Under the pieces are notes generated by a model. That model searched no databases. It was given only the letters and a program-made list of their open reading frames with translations, and was not told the origin of the DNA. Source: SHVO01 sp041919675 (GTDB lineage Bacteria; Pseudomonadota; Alphaproteobacteria; Rhodospirillales; Rhodospirillaceae). Taken from it: a stretch of DNA of 10,463 nucleotides. Position 1 is the first letter of the stretch; each line of letters opens with the position of its first letter. Both the position numbers and the translations under genes were made by a program. The stretch spans positions 1 through 10,463 of the forward strand of contig JAYRTJ010000118.1 of the NCBI GenBank assembly GCA_041919675.1, given 5' to 3'. This document shows, piece after piece, positions 1-6,687 of this stretch.

Positions 1-1010
1 TCCCTCACGGTGGGGATGTAGCTCAGAGTCATCAGCAGCAACGCGAGCAGGCCGATCAGCGCGGCGCCCGAATCGCCGTGCCACGGCCAGGCCGCGATCA
101 GGAGGGCCGGCGTGAAGAAGATCAGACCGAGACCGAGGACCGTACCGGCCAGAAGCGGCGTGGAATACCTCAGTTGCGTGAAGGCCGTCCGGCGCACCAT
201 GGTCCACAGGGGCGCGAGCCCGATCGCTTCGCGCACGCTCGTGCTGCCGTCCGATAGTCCGAGCCACAGCCGCCCGCCGGTGCGCTTCACGATCCGCGCG
301 AGCGCGCAGTCATCGATGATCTCACCGCGGATCGGCGCGAGCCCGCCGGCCGCGAGCAAGGTTTCGCGTTTGACGAGGATGCAGCCGCCGGCCGCGGCGG
401 CGATGCGCGAGCTGTCGTCGTTGGCGGCGCGGAAGGGGTAGAGCATCTGGAAGAAATAGACGAACGCCGGGATGAGCAGCCGCTCCCAGGTGTGGCGGCA
501 GTGGAGCTTCACCATCAAGGACACGAGGTCGCGGTGACGATGAACCGACTTCCCCACGAGTCGGCTCAAGGTTTCGGGGGGATGGACGATGTCGGCGTCG
601 GTGAACCAGAAGTAGATCGGTGAAAGGCCGTCGCTTGCCGCGCGCGTCAGGCCGGCCTGCATGGCCCAGAGTTTTCCGGTCCATCCGTCCGCCAGCGGCG
701 GCGCGGACATCACCGAGAGGTGTTCCGGCGTGGCGGCGCTGCGGGCGAGGCCGGCGGTGCCGTCCGCGCTGCCGTCGTCGACGAGAATGACGCGGAATGA
801 TCCGTCGTAGCGCTGGGCCGCCAGGGAACGGATGCAGGCTTCGATGCTCGGGGCCTCATTGCGCGCGGGAACGATGGCCACCACGGACGGCCATGCGCTC
901 ATGGGCCGCGTGTCTCGCGGCAGGCGCTGGTCGGCGTGCCAGAAGCCGTGGTGCGCGAAGAACAGATAGAGCCACGCGGCGAGGCTTATGACGGCAATGA
1001 GCGCCAGCAT
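1..1010 (-). CDS. hpnB: Hopanoid-associated glycosyltransferase HpnB (partial, C-terminus off the window)
   Basis: About 336 residues are visible from an ATG at 1010; the 3' end lies beyond base 1, so the gene is cut by the window. Residues 1-19 form a hydrophobic N-terminal membrane segment. A GT-A family 2 glycosyltransferase domain follows: IVPARNE at about 46-52, VDDGS at 77-81, the metal-binding DxD as TDAD at 137-140, and an acidic GEIIDDC stretch near 229-235 where the catalytic acid is expected. Two hydrophobic segments appear near 285-307 and 315-334, as in the membrane-anchored C-terminal part of this family. HpnB proteins are usually around 380-390 residues, so some 50 are missing. 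The start follows the hpnC stop directly (TAAATG), so the two are co-transcribed and probably translationally coupled. The family name comes from its place in hopanoid clusters; the acceptor is not settled from sequence. Confidence 0.88.
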   Translation of the reverse strand, partial: MLALIAVISLAAWLYLFFAHHGFWHADQRLPRDTRPMSAWPSVVAIVPARNEAPSIEACIRSLAAQRYDGSFRVILVDDGSADGTAGLARSAATPEHLSVMSAPPLADGWTGKLWAMQAGLTRAASDGLSPIYFWFTDADIVHPPETLSRLVGKSVHRHRDLVSLMVKLHCRHTWERLLIPAFVYFFQMLYPFRAANDDSSRIAAAAGGCILVKRETLLAAGGLAPIRGEIIDDCALARIVKRTGGRLWLGLSDGSTSVREAIGLAPLWTMVRRTAFTQLRYSTPLLAGTVLGLGLIFFTPALLIAAWPWHGDSGAALIGLLALLLMTLSYIPTVR

Positions 1011-1853
1011 TTAGAACCAAAGTCTCAAAAGGCCCGAGAGTGCGGCGCCGGTAAATCCAAGCGGGCCCAGCACGACACGTTCGGCAAGCGGATCGCGCCG
1101 TGCGAGGCGGCGCGTCAGCTTGTCCGCGACGGAAACGATGATCGCGGTTTCGGCGGCGAGGCGGCGGTGTTTCAGCGCCTTCGGCAGCTTGCGCGCCTCG
1201 GCGAGAAGGTCTTCGGTTCCCGCGATCGCGCGATCGACGACGCGGCGCAGTCCGGCCGTCATCTCCGGCAAAGCGAGGTCGGTGACGCCGGTTCCCTCGG
1301 CGGCCATCCAGTCCGCGGGCAGGTAAACCCGATCGAGCGCGGCGTAGTCCTTGCCGCAGTCCTGCAGGTGGTTGATGACCTGGAGCGCGTTGCACAGGGC
1401 GTCGGACAGCGGATGCAGCGCGGGGTCCTCGCCGTGCAGATCGAGGAGGAAGCGGCCCACGGGCGAGGCGGACCGCTCGCAGTATCCGATGAGTTCCGCC
1501 CAGCTCGCGTAACGCGATTTTGTCGCGTCCTGGATAAAGGCGGAGATGAGATCGAGGCCGTGACGTTTCGGGATGCCCTTGCGCGCAAACATCGCCCCGG
1601 CCGCTTGCCCCTTGATATAGGCGGGGTCCGCATTGCCGCCGTTGACCGCCGCGGCGAACCCTTCGAGACGGGCAATCTTGTCGTCCGCCGGAAGGTCCGG
1701 ATTGTCGGCGATGTCGTCAATGGCGCGGGCAAACGCATAGTAGACCGCGACATCGGGGCGCAGGTCTCTTGGCAAAAGCCATGATCCCACGGGGAAGTTC
1801 TCGTCCCCCGCGCCCTTGCCCGATGGCGTTTCGATTGTCGCAGCCGTGTTCAT
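1011..1853 (-). CDS. hpnC: Hydroxysqualene synthase HpnC (squalene/phytoene synthase family)
   Basis: 280 residues from the ATG at 1853. The family converts presqualene diphosphate to hydroxysqualene, between HpnD and HpnE, on the route from farnesyl diphosphate to squalene and hopanoids. The first aspartate-rich motif is DDIAD at residues 46-50. The second is in NHLQDCGKDY (D165, D169), followed by LDRVYLP, which is typical of HpnC rather than HpnD. The N-terminus, ETPSGKGAGDENFPVGSWLL, also matches HpnC proteins I recall. Upstream in-frame ATGs at 1865 and 1889 would add 4 or 12 residues; none of the three starts has a strong Shine-Dalgarno site. I prefer 1853 because the conserved N-terminus begins just after it and because 1889 would overlap the divergent gene's leader. 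hpnB follows without a gap. hpnD, hpnE and shc are not in the window. Confidence 0.92.
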   Translation of the reverse strand: MNTAATIETPSGKGAGDENFPVGSWLLPRDLRPDVAVYYAFARAIDDIADNPDLPADDKIARLEGFAAAVNGGNADPAYIKGQAAGAMFARKGIPKRHGLDLISAFIQDATKSRYASWAELIGYCERSASPVGRFLLDLHGEDPALHPLSDALCNALQVINHLQDCGKDYAALDRVYLPADWMAAEGTGVTDLALPEMTAGLRRVVDRAIAGTEDLLAEARKLPKALKHRRLAAETAIIVSVADKLTRRLARRDPLAERVVLGPLGFTGAALSGLLRLWF

Positions 1854-1875
1854 TTTCTGAGGCATAGCAGAATCA

Positions 1876-1904
1876 TTGACCGGAATCATGCGCCGCGACA
1901 GACT
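1876..1904 (+). promoter_or_regulatory. Possible promoter of the aminotransferase gene
   Basis: TTGACC at 1876-1881 matches five of six bases of a sigma-70 -35 box. Seventeen bases later, CAGACT at 1899-1904 is only a weak -10 match (three of six). It would put transcription start some 40-45 bases ahead of the GTG at 1954. The region must also hold a promoter for leftward hpnC; I see no convincing one. Confidence 0.25.
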
Positions 1905-1915
1905 GCGCCACCTTC

Positions 1916-1945
1916 AAAAGACCCGCCCGCAAAAGACCCGCCCGG
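1916..1945 (+). repeat. 15-bp tandem direct repeat, two copies
   Basis: AAAAGACCCGCCCGC at 1916-1930 is followed at once by AAAAGACCCGCCCGG at 1931-1945, with only the last base differing. It lies between the divergent hpnC and aminotransferase genes. The second copy ends in the GGAA that probably serves as part of the ribosome binding site for the GTG at 1954. If the upstream ATG (1888) were the start, the repeat would encode a doubled KTRP(Q) peptide, which looks less natural than a leader sequence. Confidence 0.85.
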
Positions 1946-1953
1946 AATTTTTC

Positions 1954-3102
1954 GTGACCTCTTCACAACAGCCGCCCGTTCCGCCCACCCGCATCGACTT
2001 TTCCGCCGAAGACCGGGAGTGGATCGCCGCGCGTATCAAGACCGTGCTGGAAACGGGCCGCCTGACTCTCGGGCCGTTTGGCGAGGAATTCGAGGGGAAT
2101 TTCGCCGAGAGCATCGGCGCGAAACACGCGATCGCGGTGAACAGCGGCACCTCGTCCCTGGAAATCATGCTGCGGGCCGTCGGTGTCGCGGGCAAGGATA
2201 TCCTGGTTCCCGCGAACACATTCTTCGCCACGGCGTCCGCCGTGATCGCGGCCGGCGGCCGTCCGGTCCTGATGGACACCGATTTCGCGACATTATCGAC
2301 ATCGGTTGCCGAGGTCGAACGTCGCCTGACGCCCAATACCGCCGGTATCATGATCGTGCATATCGCGGGCGTGATTACGGCCGATATGCCGGCCATCGTC
2401 GCTCTCGCGCGCAAGAAAGGCCTGTGGCTGATGGAAGACGCGGCCCATGCCCAGGGTTCGTCCCTCGACGGAAAGTTCGCCGGCACATTTGGATTGGCGG
2501 GTTCCTTCAGCTTCTATCCGACCAAAGTGATGACCAGTGCCGAAGGCGGGATGATCGTCACCGACGACGCCAAGCTCGATGGCGAAGCGCGCCTCTACCG
2601 CGACCAGGGCAAGGCGGGCTTCTATCAGAACGTCCATATCCGTATGGGCTATAACTGGCGTATGTCCGAGCCGCACGCGATCATCGGCCTGCGGCATCTT
2701 TTCAACGTGCCTGCCATGCTCGCCGCACGCCGGCGTATCGCCGCGCGGTATGACGCTGGTTTGAGCGCACTGGCCGCCAGGCGCCCGGAAGCGCCGCGCC
2801 CGCTGCCCATTCCAAAAGGCTGTGTGTCCAATTACTACAAATACGTCGTGATGCTGCCGGAAGGCGCCGCGCGCGCGCCGCTGAAGACGCGCCTCAAGGA
2901 TGAGTTCGGCGTCCAGTGCAGCGGCGAAGTCTACGAAGTACCGCTCCACAAGAATCCGGTTCTCACGCACCTCGACACCGGCGATCTCAAAGGCGCCGAT
3001 GCCGCGTGTAGCCGTCAGCTCTGCCTGCCGATCTTCGCCAGCATGACCGACGCGCAGGCCGACCGTGTCATCGCCGCGCTCGAGGCGATCTACGCCGCGT
3101 AG
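1954..3102 (+). CDS. DegT/DnrJ/EryC1/StrS family PLP-dependent aminotransferase
   Basis: 382 residues from GTG at 1954, the usual length of the family. These enzymes transfer an amino group, usually from glutamate, to a keto sugar bound to a nucleotide. The fold type I landmarks are in order: NSGTSSLE at 63-70 (phosphate of PLP), PANTF at 86-90, EDAAHAQG at 161-168 with D162 facing the pyridine nitrogen, and the Schiff-base lysine K191 in SFYPTKVMTSAEGGM. The C-terminal part has the HxNPVL region expected in the small domain. GTG is chosen because GGAA at 1944-1947 lies 6 bases ahead and the encoded start gives a normal N-terminus; ATG at 1888 (22 more residues) has its GGAA only 2 bases away. 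The substrate cannot be read from sequence. No other sugar-nucleotide gene is present, and the adjacent hopanoid genes are the only clue to a pathway. It is not the HpnO type of aminotransferase, which is class III. Confidence 0.9.
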   Translation: MTSSQQPPVPPTRIDFSAEDREWIAARIKTVLETGRLTLGPFGEEFEGNFAESIGAKHAIAVNSGTSSLEIMLRAVGVAGKDILVPANTFFATASAVIAAGGRPVLMDTDFATLSTSVAEVERRLTPNTAGIMIVHIAGVITADMPAIVALARKKGLWLMEDAAHAQGSSLDGKFAGTFGLAGSFSFYPTKVMTSAEGGMIVTDDAKLDGEARLYRDQGKAGFYQNVHIRMGYNWRMSEPHAIIGLRHLFNVPAMLAARRRIAARYDAGLSALAARRPEAPRPLPIPKGCVSNYYKYVVMLPEGAARAPLKTRLKDEFGVQCSGEVYEVPLHKNPVLTHLDTGDLKGADAACSRQLCLPIFASMTDAQADRVIAALEAIYAA

Positions 3103-3116
3103 AGACGCGCGATTTT
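3096..3116 (+). terminator. Weak candidate terminator at the end of the aminotransferase gene
   Basis: CGCGT at 3096-3100 can pair with ACGCG at 3105-3109 around an AGAG loop, with TTTT following at 3113-3116. The hairpin overlaps the TAG stop (3100-3102). The 5-bp stem and short T run make this a weak intrinsic terminator. Confidence 0.28.
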
Positions 3117-3150
3117 CCTGAGACTTTTGCAACTTTTTACTCCGCGCGGG

Positions 3151-3175
3151 CCCGCCCCGCGTGCGCGGGTCCGGG
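3151..3175. other. GC-rich hairpin in the gap after the aminotransferase gene
   Basis: CCCGC (3156-3160) pairs with GCGGG (3165-3169) around GTGC, and an outer CCCG (3151-3154) pairs with CGGG (3172-3175) across a small internal loop. Neither strand has a T run after it, so it is not a canonical intrinsic terminator. The rest of the 3103-3305 gap contains no gene or strong promoter that I can see. Confidence 0.4.
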
Positions 3176-3305
3176 CGCCGCAACCCTGCAACCTCGCCAC
3201 GAAATGATCACATTTGCCCCTGAAATGCCCTGACACCGTCCTAGGATGAGCGCAGTTAGGGCGTTGAATGGTGGAGTTGAAAGATTGCTTGCTTGAGGCT
3301 CCGCC

Positions 3306-3419
3306 ATGGAAAACATCGACCGCTTTTTTGAAGCTTATGACCGGATGATCCCGAATTGGTTCGGCGACGCGTTGGCCGTCGTGATTGTCTTCGGACCGAT
3401 CCTGTTCTTCGCGCTCTAA
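3306..3419 (+). CDS. Small single-span membrane protein, 37 residues, unknown function
   Basis: ATG at 3306 to TAA at 3417-3419. A GAGG at 3295-3298 lies 7 bases ahead, which is ideal spacing. The first 18 residues (MENIDRFFEAYDRMIPNW) are polar and charged, with five acidic residues. Residues from about 20 to 37 (GDALAVVIVFGPILFFAL) form a hydrophobic segment long enough for one membrane span and end at the stop, so it is probably a tail-anchored or bitopic small inner-membrane protein. I do not recognise a family. It is transcribed in the same direction as the exported protein at 3512, 92 bases downstream, and could share its transcript. Support is the ribosome binding site plus a clean amphipathic/hydrophobic layout; chance cannot be ruled out for an open frame this short. 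Confidence 0.6.
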   Translation: MENIDRFFEAYDRMIPNWFGDALAVVIVFGPILFFAL

Positions 3420-3511
3420 AAGGACCGCGCCAGGCCCCGGTGTCCGCCGGCATTCGAGCCTTCATCCCCCCTGGCCAGATGCTATGATCCTCGTCCCGTA
3501 GAGGATTTTTC

Positions 3512-3919
3512 ATGGCCTTCCGCGTCCTGCCCCTTCTCACCAGCTTCGTTGCCGTTTCAGCCTTGGCCGCCGCGCCGGCGCCCGGCGATGGCCGCTTCGT
3601 GCCCGGCTCCGAGTTGGATGGCACCTGGGAGGGCATCCTCTCCAACGGCGGGATGGGCTTGCCCATGATCTTTGTGATCACCACGACACCCGGCGAGGGG
3701 ACGAAGGCCGTCCTCGACGTCATGGATCAGGCGCCAAAGGACATTCCCGTCGTCGGTTATCGCCGCGAAAAAGATACCGTTTTCATGGAAATTCCGGCCG
3801 TCGGCGGGAAATTCGACGGCCTTGTGTCGGGGGACTTGGCGGCGATCTCCGGCCGCTGGACCCAGGCCGGCGCCGCCGGAAGCCCGGTTCCGCTCATCCT
3901 CCACCGCAAAGCGCCATAG
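3512..3919 (+). CDS. Small exported beta-rich protein, like the N-terminal domain of some alpha/beta hydrolases
   Basis: 135 residues from ATG at 3512, with GAGG at 3501-3504 seven bases ahead. Residues 1 to about 20 are a signal peptide (basic Arg4, hydrophobic core, ALAA-type cleavage region), so the mature protein is about 115 residues and periplasmic or secreted. LDGTWEGIL at 35-42, MDQAPKDIPV at 71-80, MEIPAVGGKFDG at 92-103 and ISGRWTQAG at 112-120 repeat a pattern I know from the domain placed before the catalytic domain in some exported alpha/beta hydrolases. Here it ends at HRKAP with no hydrolase domain and no Ser-His-Asp set, so it stands alone and is probably a binding or structural domain. 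The 3420-3511 spacer has no other gene. Family placement is from memory of the pattern. Confidence 0.75.
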   Translation: MAFRVLPLLTSFVAVSALAAAPAPGDGRFVPGSELDGTWEGILSNGGMGLPMIFVITTTPGEGTKAVLDVMDQAPKDIPVVGYRREKDTVFMEIPAVGGKFDGLVSGDLAAISGRWTQAGAAGSPVPLILHRKAP

Positions 3920-3961
3920 GCGGCGGCAGCCTTCGCCTGGGCCGCTCGCAACTTTTATAAC

Positions 3962-3982
3962 TGTACTGTATTATACAGTACA
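3962..3982. promoter_or_regulatory. Perfect 21-bp palindrome, probable TetR-family operator
   Basis: TGTACTGTAT (3962-3971) and ATACAGTACA (3973-3982) are exact reverse complements around a single T at 3972. It ends 17 bases ahead of the repressor ATG at 4000. The AT-rich core (TATTAT at 3969-3974) could also be the -10 element, in which case bound repressor would block RNA polymerase; the matching -35 (TCGCAA at 3946-3951) is poor. Autoregulation is inferred from position and symmetry. Confidence 0.75.
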
Positions 3983-3999
3983 AATTTGAGAGGGGATGG

Positions 4000-4644
4000 A
4001 TGAGTTCGGGCTCTGCGGGCGTCTCGTCAGGAGCGGCGCGTAAACCATCGCGCGGTGAGATCCGGCGCGCCGCCATTGTCGCCGCGGCGGCCGAGGTGTT
4101 CCTGGAGCATGGCTTTGGGGCGGCCACCCTGGACGACGTGGTCCGCCGGGCCGGTGGATCGCGCGCGACCCTGTATGGAGCCTTCGGCAGCAAGGAGGGT
4201 TTGTTTGCGGCGATCATCGCTCACCAGTGCGAACTCATTGTCGCGCCGCTCAAAGCGCTCTCGGAAGAAGCGGGGGCGCCCGAGGATGTGCTTACCGGCG
4301 TCGGGCGGCGCTTCATGGAGATCCTCATGAGTCCGCGTGGTGTGGGTTTGTACAGGATGGTGAGCGCCGAGGCGGCGCGGTTTCCCGCGCTGGGCGTCCA
4401 TGTGTTCGCGAGCGGCCCCAAAGCCGCCGCCGACCGGCTGGCGGTCTATCTGCAAGCGCAAGTGAAAGCCGGCGCGTTATCGCTGCCGGACGCGGACCTG
4501 GCTGCGCGGCATTTCCTTGAAATGGTCAAAGGCGATCTGCACACGCGCGCGCTCTTCAACGTCGCCCCCCTGCCGACGCCGGCGGAGATCGACGTCTGCG
4601 TGAAAGGCGCCGTCGCCACCTTTCTCAAGGGCGCGCGGTCATGA
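4000..4644 (+). CDS. TetR/AcrR family transcriptional repressor
   Basis: 214 residues, normal for the family. The N-terminal three-helix DNA-binding domain covers about residues 19-68: IRRAAIVAAAAEVFLEHGF, then TLDDVVRRAGGSRATLYGAF with the recognition helix near 53-63, and SKEGLF. The C-terminal ligand-binding and dimer domain (about 85-214) resembles the AefR-like C-terminal type (ARHFLEMVKGDLHTRALF). The start at ATG 4000 has GAGGGG at 3989-3994 five bases ahead; an ATG at 3996 is in another frame. The 21-bp palindrome upstream is its likely operator. The TGA stop overlaps the next gene's ATG in ATGA, so the repressor and the phosphatase form one unit. The inducer cannot be read from sequence. 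No efflux pump or other usual target is in the window, so the only visible targets are its own operon and perhaps unlinked genes. Confidence 0.92.
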   Translation: MSSGSAGVSSGAARKPSRGEIRRAAIVAAAAEVFLEHGFGAATLDDVVRRAGGSRATLYGAFGSKEGLFAAIIAHQCELIVAPLKALSEEAGAPEDVLTGVGRRFMEILMSPRGVGLYRMVSAEAARFPALGVHVFASGPKAAADRLAVYLQAQVKAGALSLPDADLAARHFLEMVKGDLHTRALFNVAPLPTPAEIDVCVKGAVATFLKGARS

Positions 4645-5207
4645 CCATTCTGCGCCGCCCGTTTTACTTCCTGCGTCACGGCGAAGCCGACTGGAATGCC
4701 CAGCGCATGTGCATCGGCCAACTCGACCGTCCGCTGACGGATCGTGGACGCGTCCAGGCTGAAGATGCGCGGCGGCATTGTGCCGGCCTTAAAATATCGT
4801 CGGTCTATTTCAGCCCCCTGTCGCGTGCCGCCGAAACCGCGGCGATGGTGATGCGGGGCCGCGGCATCGGCATGCAGGCCGACAATGGCCTTCTCGAAGC
4901 GTGTCTTGGCGTGAAACAAGGCGCTCGGGAAGACGATGCGGCCGATCCTTTTCTACGCAACTGGATCCGCGGCGCCGCAATCGATCAGGCCGAAACCTAC
5001 GCCGGTTTTCAGAAGCGCGTCTGTGAGGCCGTAAACCGGTGCCTCGCGGCGGTGGAGGTCGGCGGTGCGCCGCTGATTGTCGCTCATGCGGGCGTTTATC
5101 ACGCGCTGCGCGATGCCATGAACGTGCCCACGGGGCGCGTTCTCCACTGCGTTCCCTACAGTCATCACCCGGACGGCGGCGACTGGCGTGTCGAAGTCAT
5201 CGTTTAG
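4641..5207 (+). CDS. Histidine phosphatase (phosphoglycerate mutase-like) family protein
   Basis: 188 residues. The catalytic set of the branch 1 histidine phosphatase superfamily is present: LRHGEADWN with R12, the phospho-accepting H13 and E15; R62 in SPLSRAAET; E86 in LLEACLG as the likely proton donor; and H149 in IVAHAGVYHALRD. QLDRPLTDRGRVQAE at 27-41 is the usual follow-on helix. No signal peptide, so it is cytoplasmic. The substrate is open: the family includes phosphoglycerate mutases, CobC-type alpha-ribazole phosphatases and broad phosphatases, and the usual WEG after the donor Glu is replaced by LGVKQG, which does not fit a metabolic mutase closely. It overlaps the TetR gene by 4 nt and would be repressed with it. 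Its stop codon overlaps that of the converging NHL-repeat gene. Confidence 0.9.
   Translation: MTILRRPFYFLRHGEADWNAQRMCIGQLDRPLTDRGRVQAEDARRHCAGLKISSVYFSPLSRAAETAAMVMRGRGIGMQADNGLLEACLGVKQGAREDDAADPFLRNWIRGAAIDQAETYAGFQKRVCEAVNRCLAAVEVGGAPLIVAHAGVYHALRDAMNVPTGRVLHCVPYSHHPDGGDWRVEVIV
5204..5207. other. Overlapping convergent stop codons
   Basis: TTAG at 5204-5207 holds the TAG stop of the rightward phosphatase (5205-5207) and the TAA stop of the leftward propeller gene (complement of 5204-5206). There is no room for a terminator between them, so each transcript must run into the other gene in antisense unless it ends within coding sequence. Confidence 0.9.
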
Positions 5208-6676
5208 CGGGTCTGGTATTCACCAACCTTGGGATTGCCTTCGCCGCTGCATCCTTGCGGGCCATAACGCAGGAACTTCTGGGCCCGCGCGGCGCCGTCG
5301 ACTTCCCCGACATAGAAGTTGCCCTGGGAGTCGGTCGCCATGAGGTGCGGCCAATGGAACAGGCCGCCGTTGCGTCCGCCGCCGCCGACCCGCGAGAGCT
5401 CCGTGAGATTGCGCCGGTTGACCACATACACAACGTCGTTGGCGAGGTCGCCGACGTAGAGACAGCTTTGTTCGCGATCGGTGGAGAGCGCGACGGTTCC
5501 CGAGGTGCCGCCGCCTTGCGCGTCCGGGGCGACCAGGAATTCGCCCACGAAGCCGCACTTGCCGGACTCGCCGCCGCCGTTCTTGCACGCTTTGCCAACG
5601 TCCGCCGCCTTGAAGACCTGAACGCGGTTGTTGCCGCGGTCGCAGACGTAGAGCAGTCCGTCGTTCGCGCGTTTTACGCAATGGACAGGGCTGCGGAAGA
5701 AAGCGGGTTTTGTGCGCCCAGCCCTATAGTCCTGGATCCATGTGGTTTCGTTCGGACGCGTCTGGCCCGGTTCATAAACGACCGAGCCCGCATTCTCGCC
5801 CACAACCGGGTTCTGACCATAAGCGCCGAAGTGGCCGATATACTTGCCGGTGGCGGCATCGACCATGAGGATGCGCCGGTTCCCGTATCCATCGGCGATG
5901 TAGAGGATGTTGGTCTTCGGGTCGGCGACCATGTCCGACGGCCAGAAGGGCTGCGGGGTGCCGTTCACACCGCCTTTTACGTCGTTGCTGTCCGGGCCCT
6001 TGGCGCCGGCGGCGCCGATCTGCATCACGAACGTGCCGTCGGCCCTGAACTTCAGGATGTGCGAGTCGTTGCCGAAATTCGGCGCCCACGGATATTGGCC
6101 GTGGAAATTCGCCGCCTGGCCGTTGCCGGCGATGTAAACGAAGCCGTTGTGATCGACGTAGATGCCGTGCTCGCGCGCGGGCCATGTGCAGCCGTTTTCC
6201 GGGCGGCAGCGCTGCGCGAGAAAGTTCGTATCCGCCGGGCCGCCCCACGCCTGCACCAGGCGTCCGGCCTGATCGAATTCCAATACCGAGGGCGCGGGCG
6301 CACAGCAGCCGTTCAACTGTCCGTCGGGGCGCGGGTGTCCCAGTGCGCTGATCGGGTTGCCTTTGGCGTCCTTGCCCGCCGCGCCCTGCATTCCGCTGTC
6401 CGTTGAACTCACGGAACGAGGGCGGTGCAGCACCCAGATGTGATCTTTCGCATCGACGGCAATGCCGCCGACGTCGCCGATCACCCAGTTATTGGGAAGC
6501 GGTTGTGGCCAGGCGGGATCGGGGACGAAGCCGGGCGCTGTGCCTTTCGCGGCGCTGTACGCGGGAAGGCGCTCGAGAACCCCGGCCTTCTGCAAGGCTT
6601 CGTTCGCGCTGTTCTGGGCGAACGCCGGCATCGCCGGAATGACCATCGCGAGGGCCGCGATCAGGAGTTTTTTCAT
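5204..6676 (-). CDS. Exported NHL-repeat beta-propeller protein
   Basis: 490 residues from ATG at 6676. MKKLLIAALAMVIPAMPAFA is a clear Sec signal peptide with cleavage after A20 (AFA-Q), so it acts in the periplasm or outside. NHL-type blades are visible at GGIAVDAKDHIWVLHRP (70-86), HGIYVDHNGFVYIAG (170-184), SDMVADPKTNILYIADGYGN (247-266), FRSPVHCVKRANDGLLYVCD (327-346), LYVGDLANDVVYVV (406-419) and HLMATDSQGNFYVGEV (444-459), consistent with a six-bladed propeller. Ten cysteines, including C124-C125, C157/C163 and C364/C374, suggest disulphides in long loops. The same fold occurs in peptidyl-alpha-hydroxyglycine alpha-amidating lyases, but I cannot confirm its metal and catalytic residues, so no reaction is assigned. 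It lies 79 nt after the DGPF gene in the same direction; a 10-bp inverted repeat spans its leader. A GGGA about 12 bases ahead is its only ribosome-binding candidate. Confidence 0.88.
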   Translation of the reverse strand: MKKLLIAALAMVIPAMPAFAQNSANEALQKAGVLERLPAYSAAKGTAPGFVPDPAWPQPLPNNWVIGDVGGIAVDAKDHIWVLHRPRSVSSTDSGMQGAAGKDAKGNPISALGHPRPDGQLNGCCAPAPSVLEFDQAGRLVQAWGGPADTNFLAQRCRPENGCTWPAREHGIYVDHNGFVYIAGNGQAANFHGQYPWAPNFGNDSHILKFRADGTFVMQIGAAGAKGPDSNDVKGGVNGTPQPFWPSDMVADPKTNILYIADGYGNRRILMVDAATGKYIGHFGAYGQNPVVGENAGSVVYEPGQTRPNETTWIQDYRAGRTKPAFFRSPVHCVKRANDGLLYVCDRGNNRVQVFKAADVGKACKNGGGESGKCGFVGEFLVAPDAQGGGTSGTVALSTDREQSCLYVGDLANDVVYVVNRRNLTELSRVGGGGRNGGLFHWPHLMATDSQGNFYVGEVDGAARAQKFLRYGPQGCSGEGNPKVGEYQTR

Positions 6677-6687
6677 GTCGCGCCGTT

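Noticed and set aside
936..1784. 282-codon open frame on the plus strand
   Set aside because: Antisense to hpnC and the start of hpnB, both of which carry clear family motifs.
1854..1889. Extension of HpnC to ATG 1865 or 1889
   Set aside because: Neither has a ribosome binding site and the conserved N-terminus starts after 1853. Not fully excluded.
3151..3175. GC hairpin as an intrinsic terminator
   Set aside because: No T run follows on either strand; the T-rich bases lie before it in the plus direction.
2293..3183. 296-codon open frame on the minus strand
   Set aside because: Antisense to the aminotransferase, which has its full active site; the frame shows only skewed composition.
5039..6406. 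455-codon open frame on the plus strand
   Set aside because: It lies antisense to the NHL-repeat gene, which has a signal peptide and repeated blades. The plus-strand product is a low-complexity Ala/Val/Arg-rich chain, as expected from the complement of GC-rich coding DNA.
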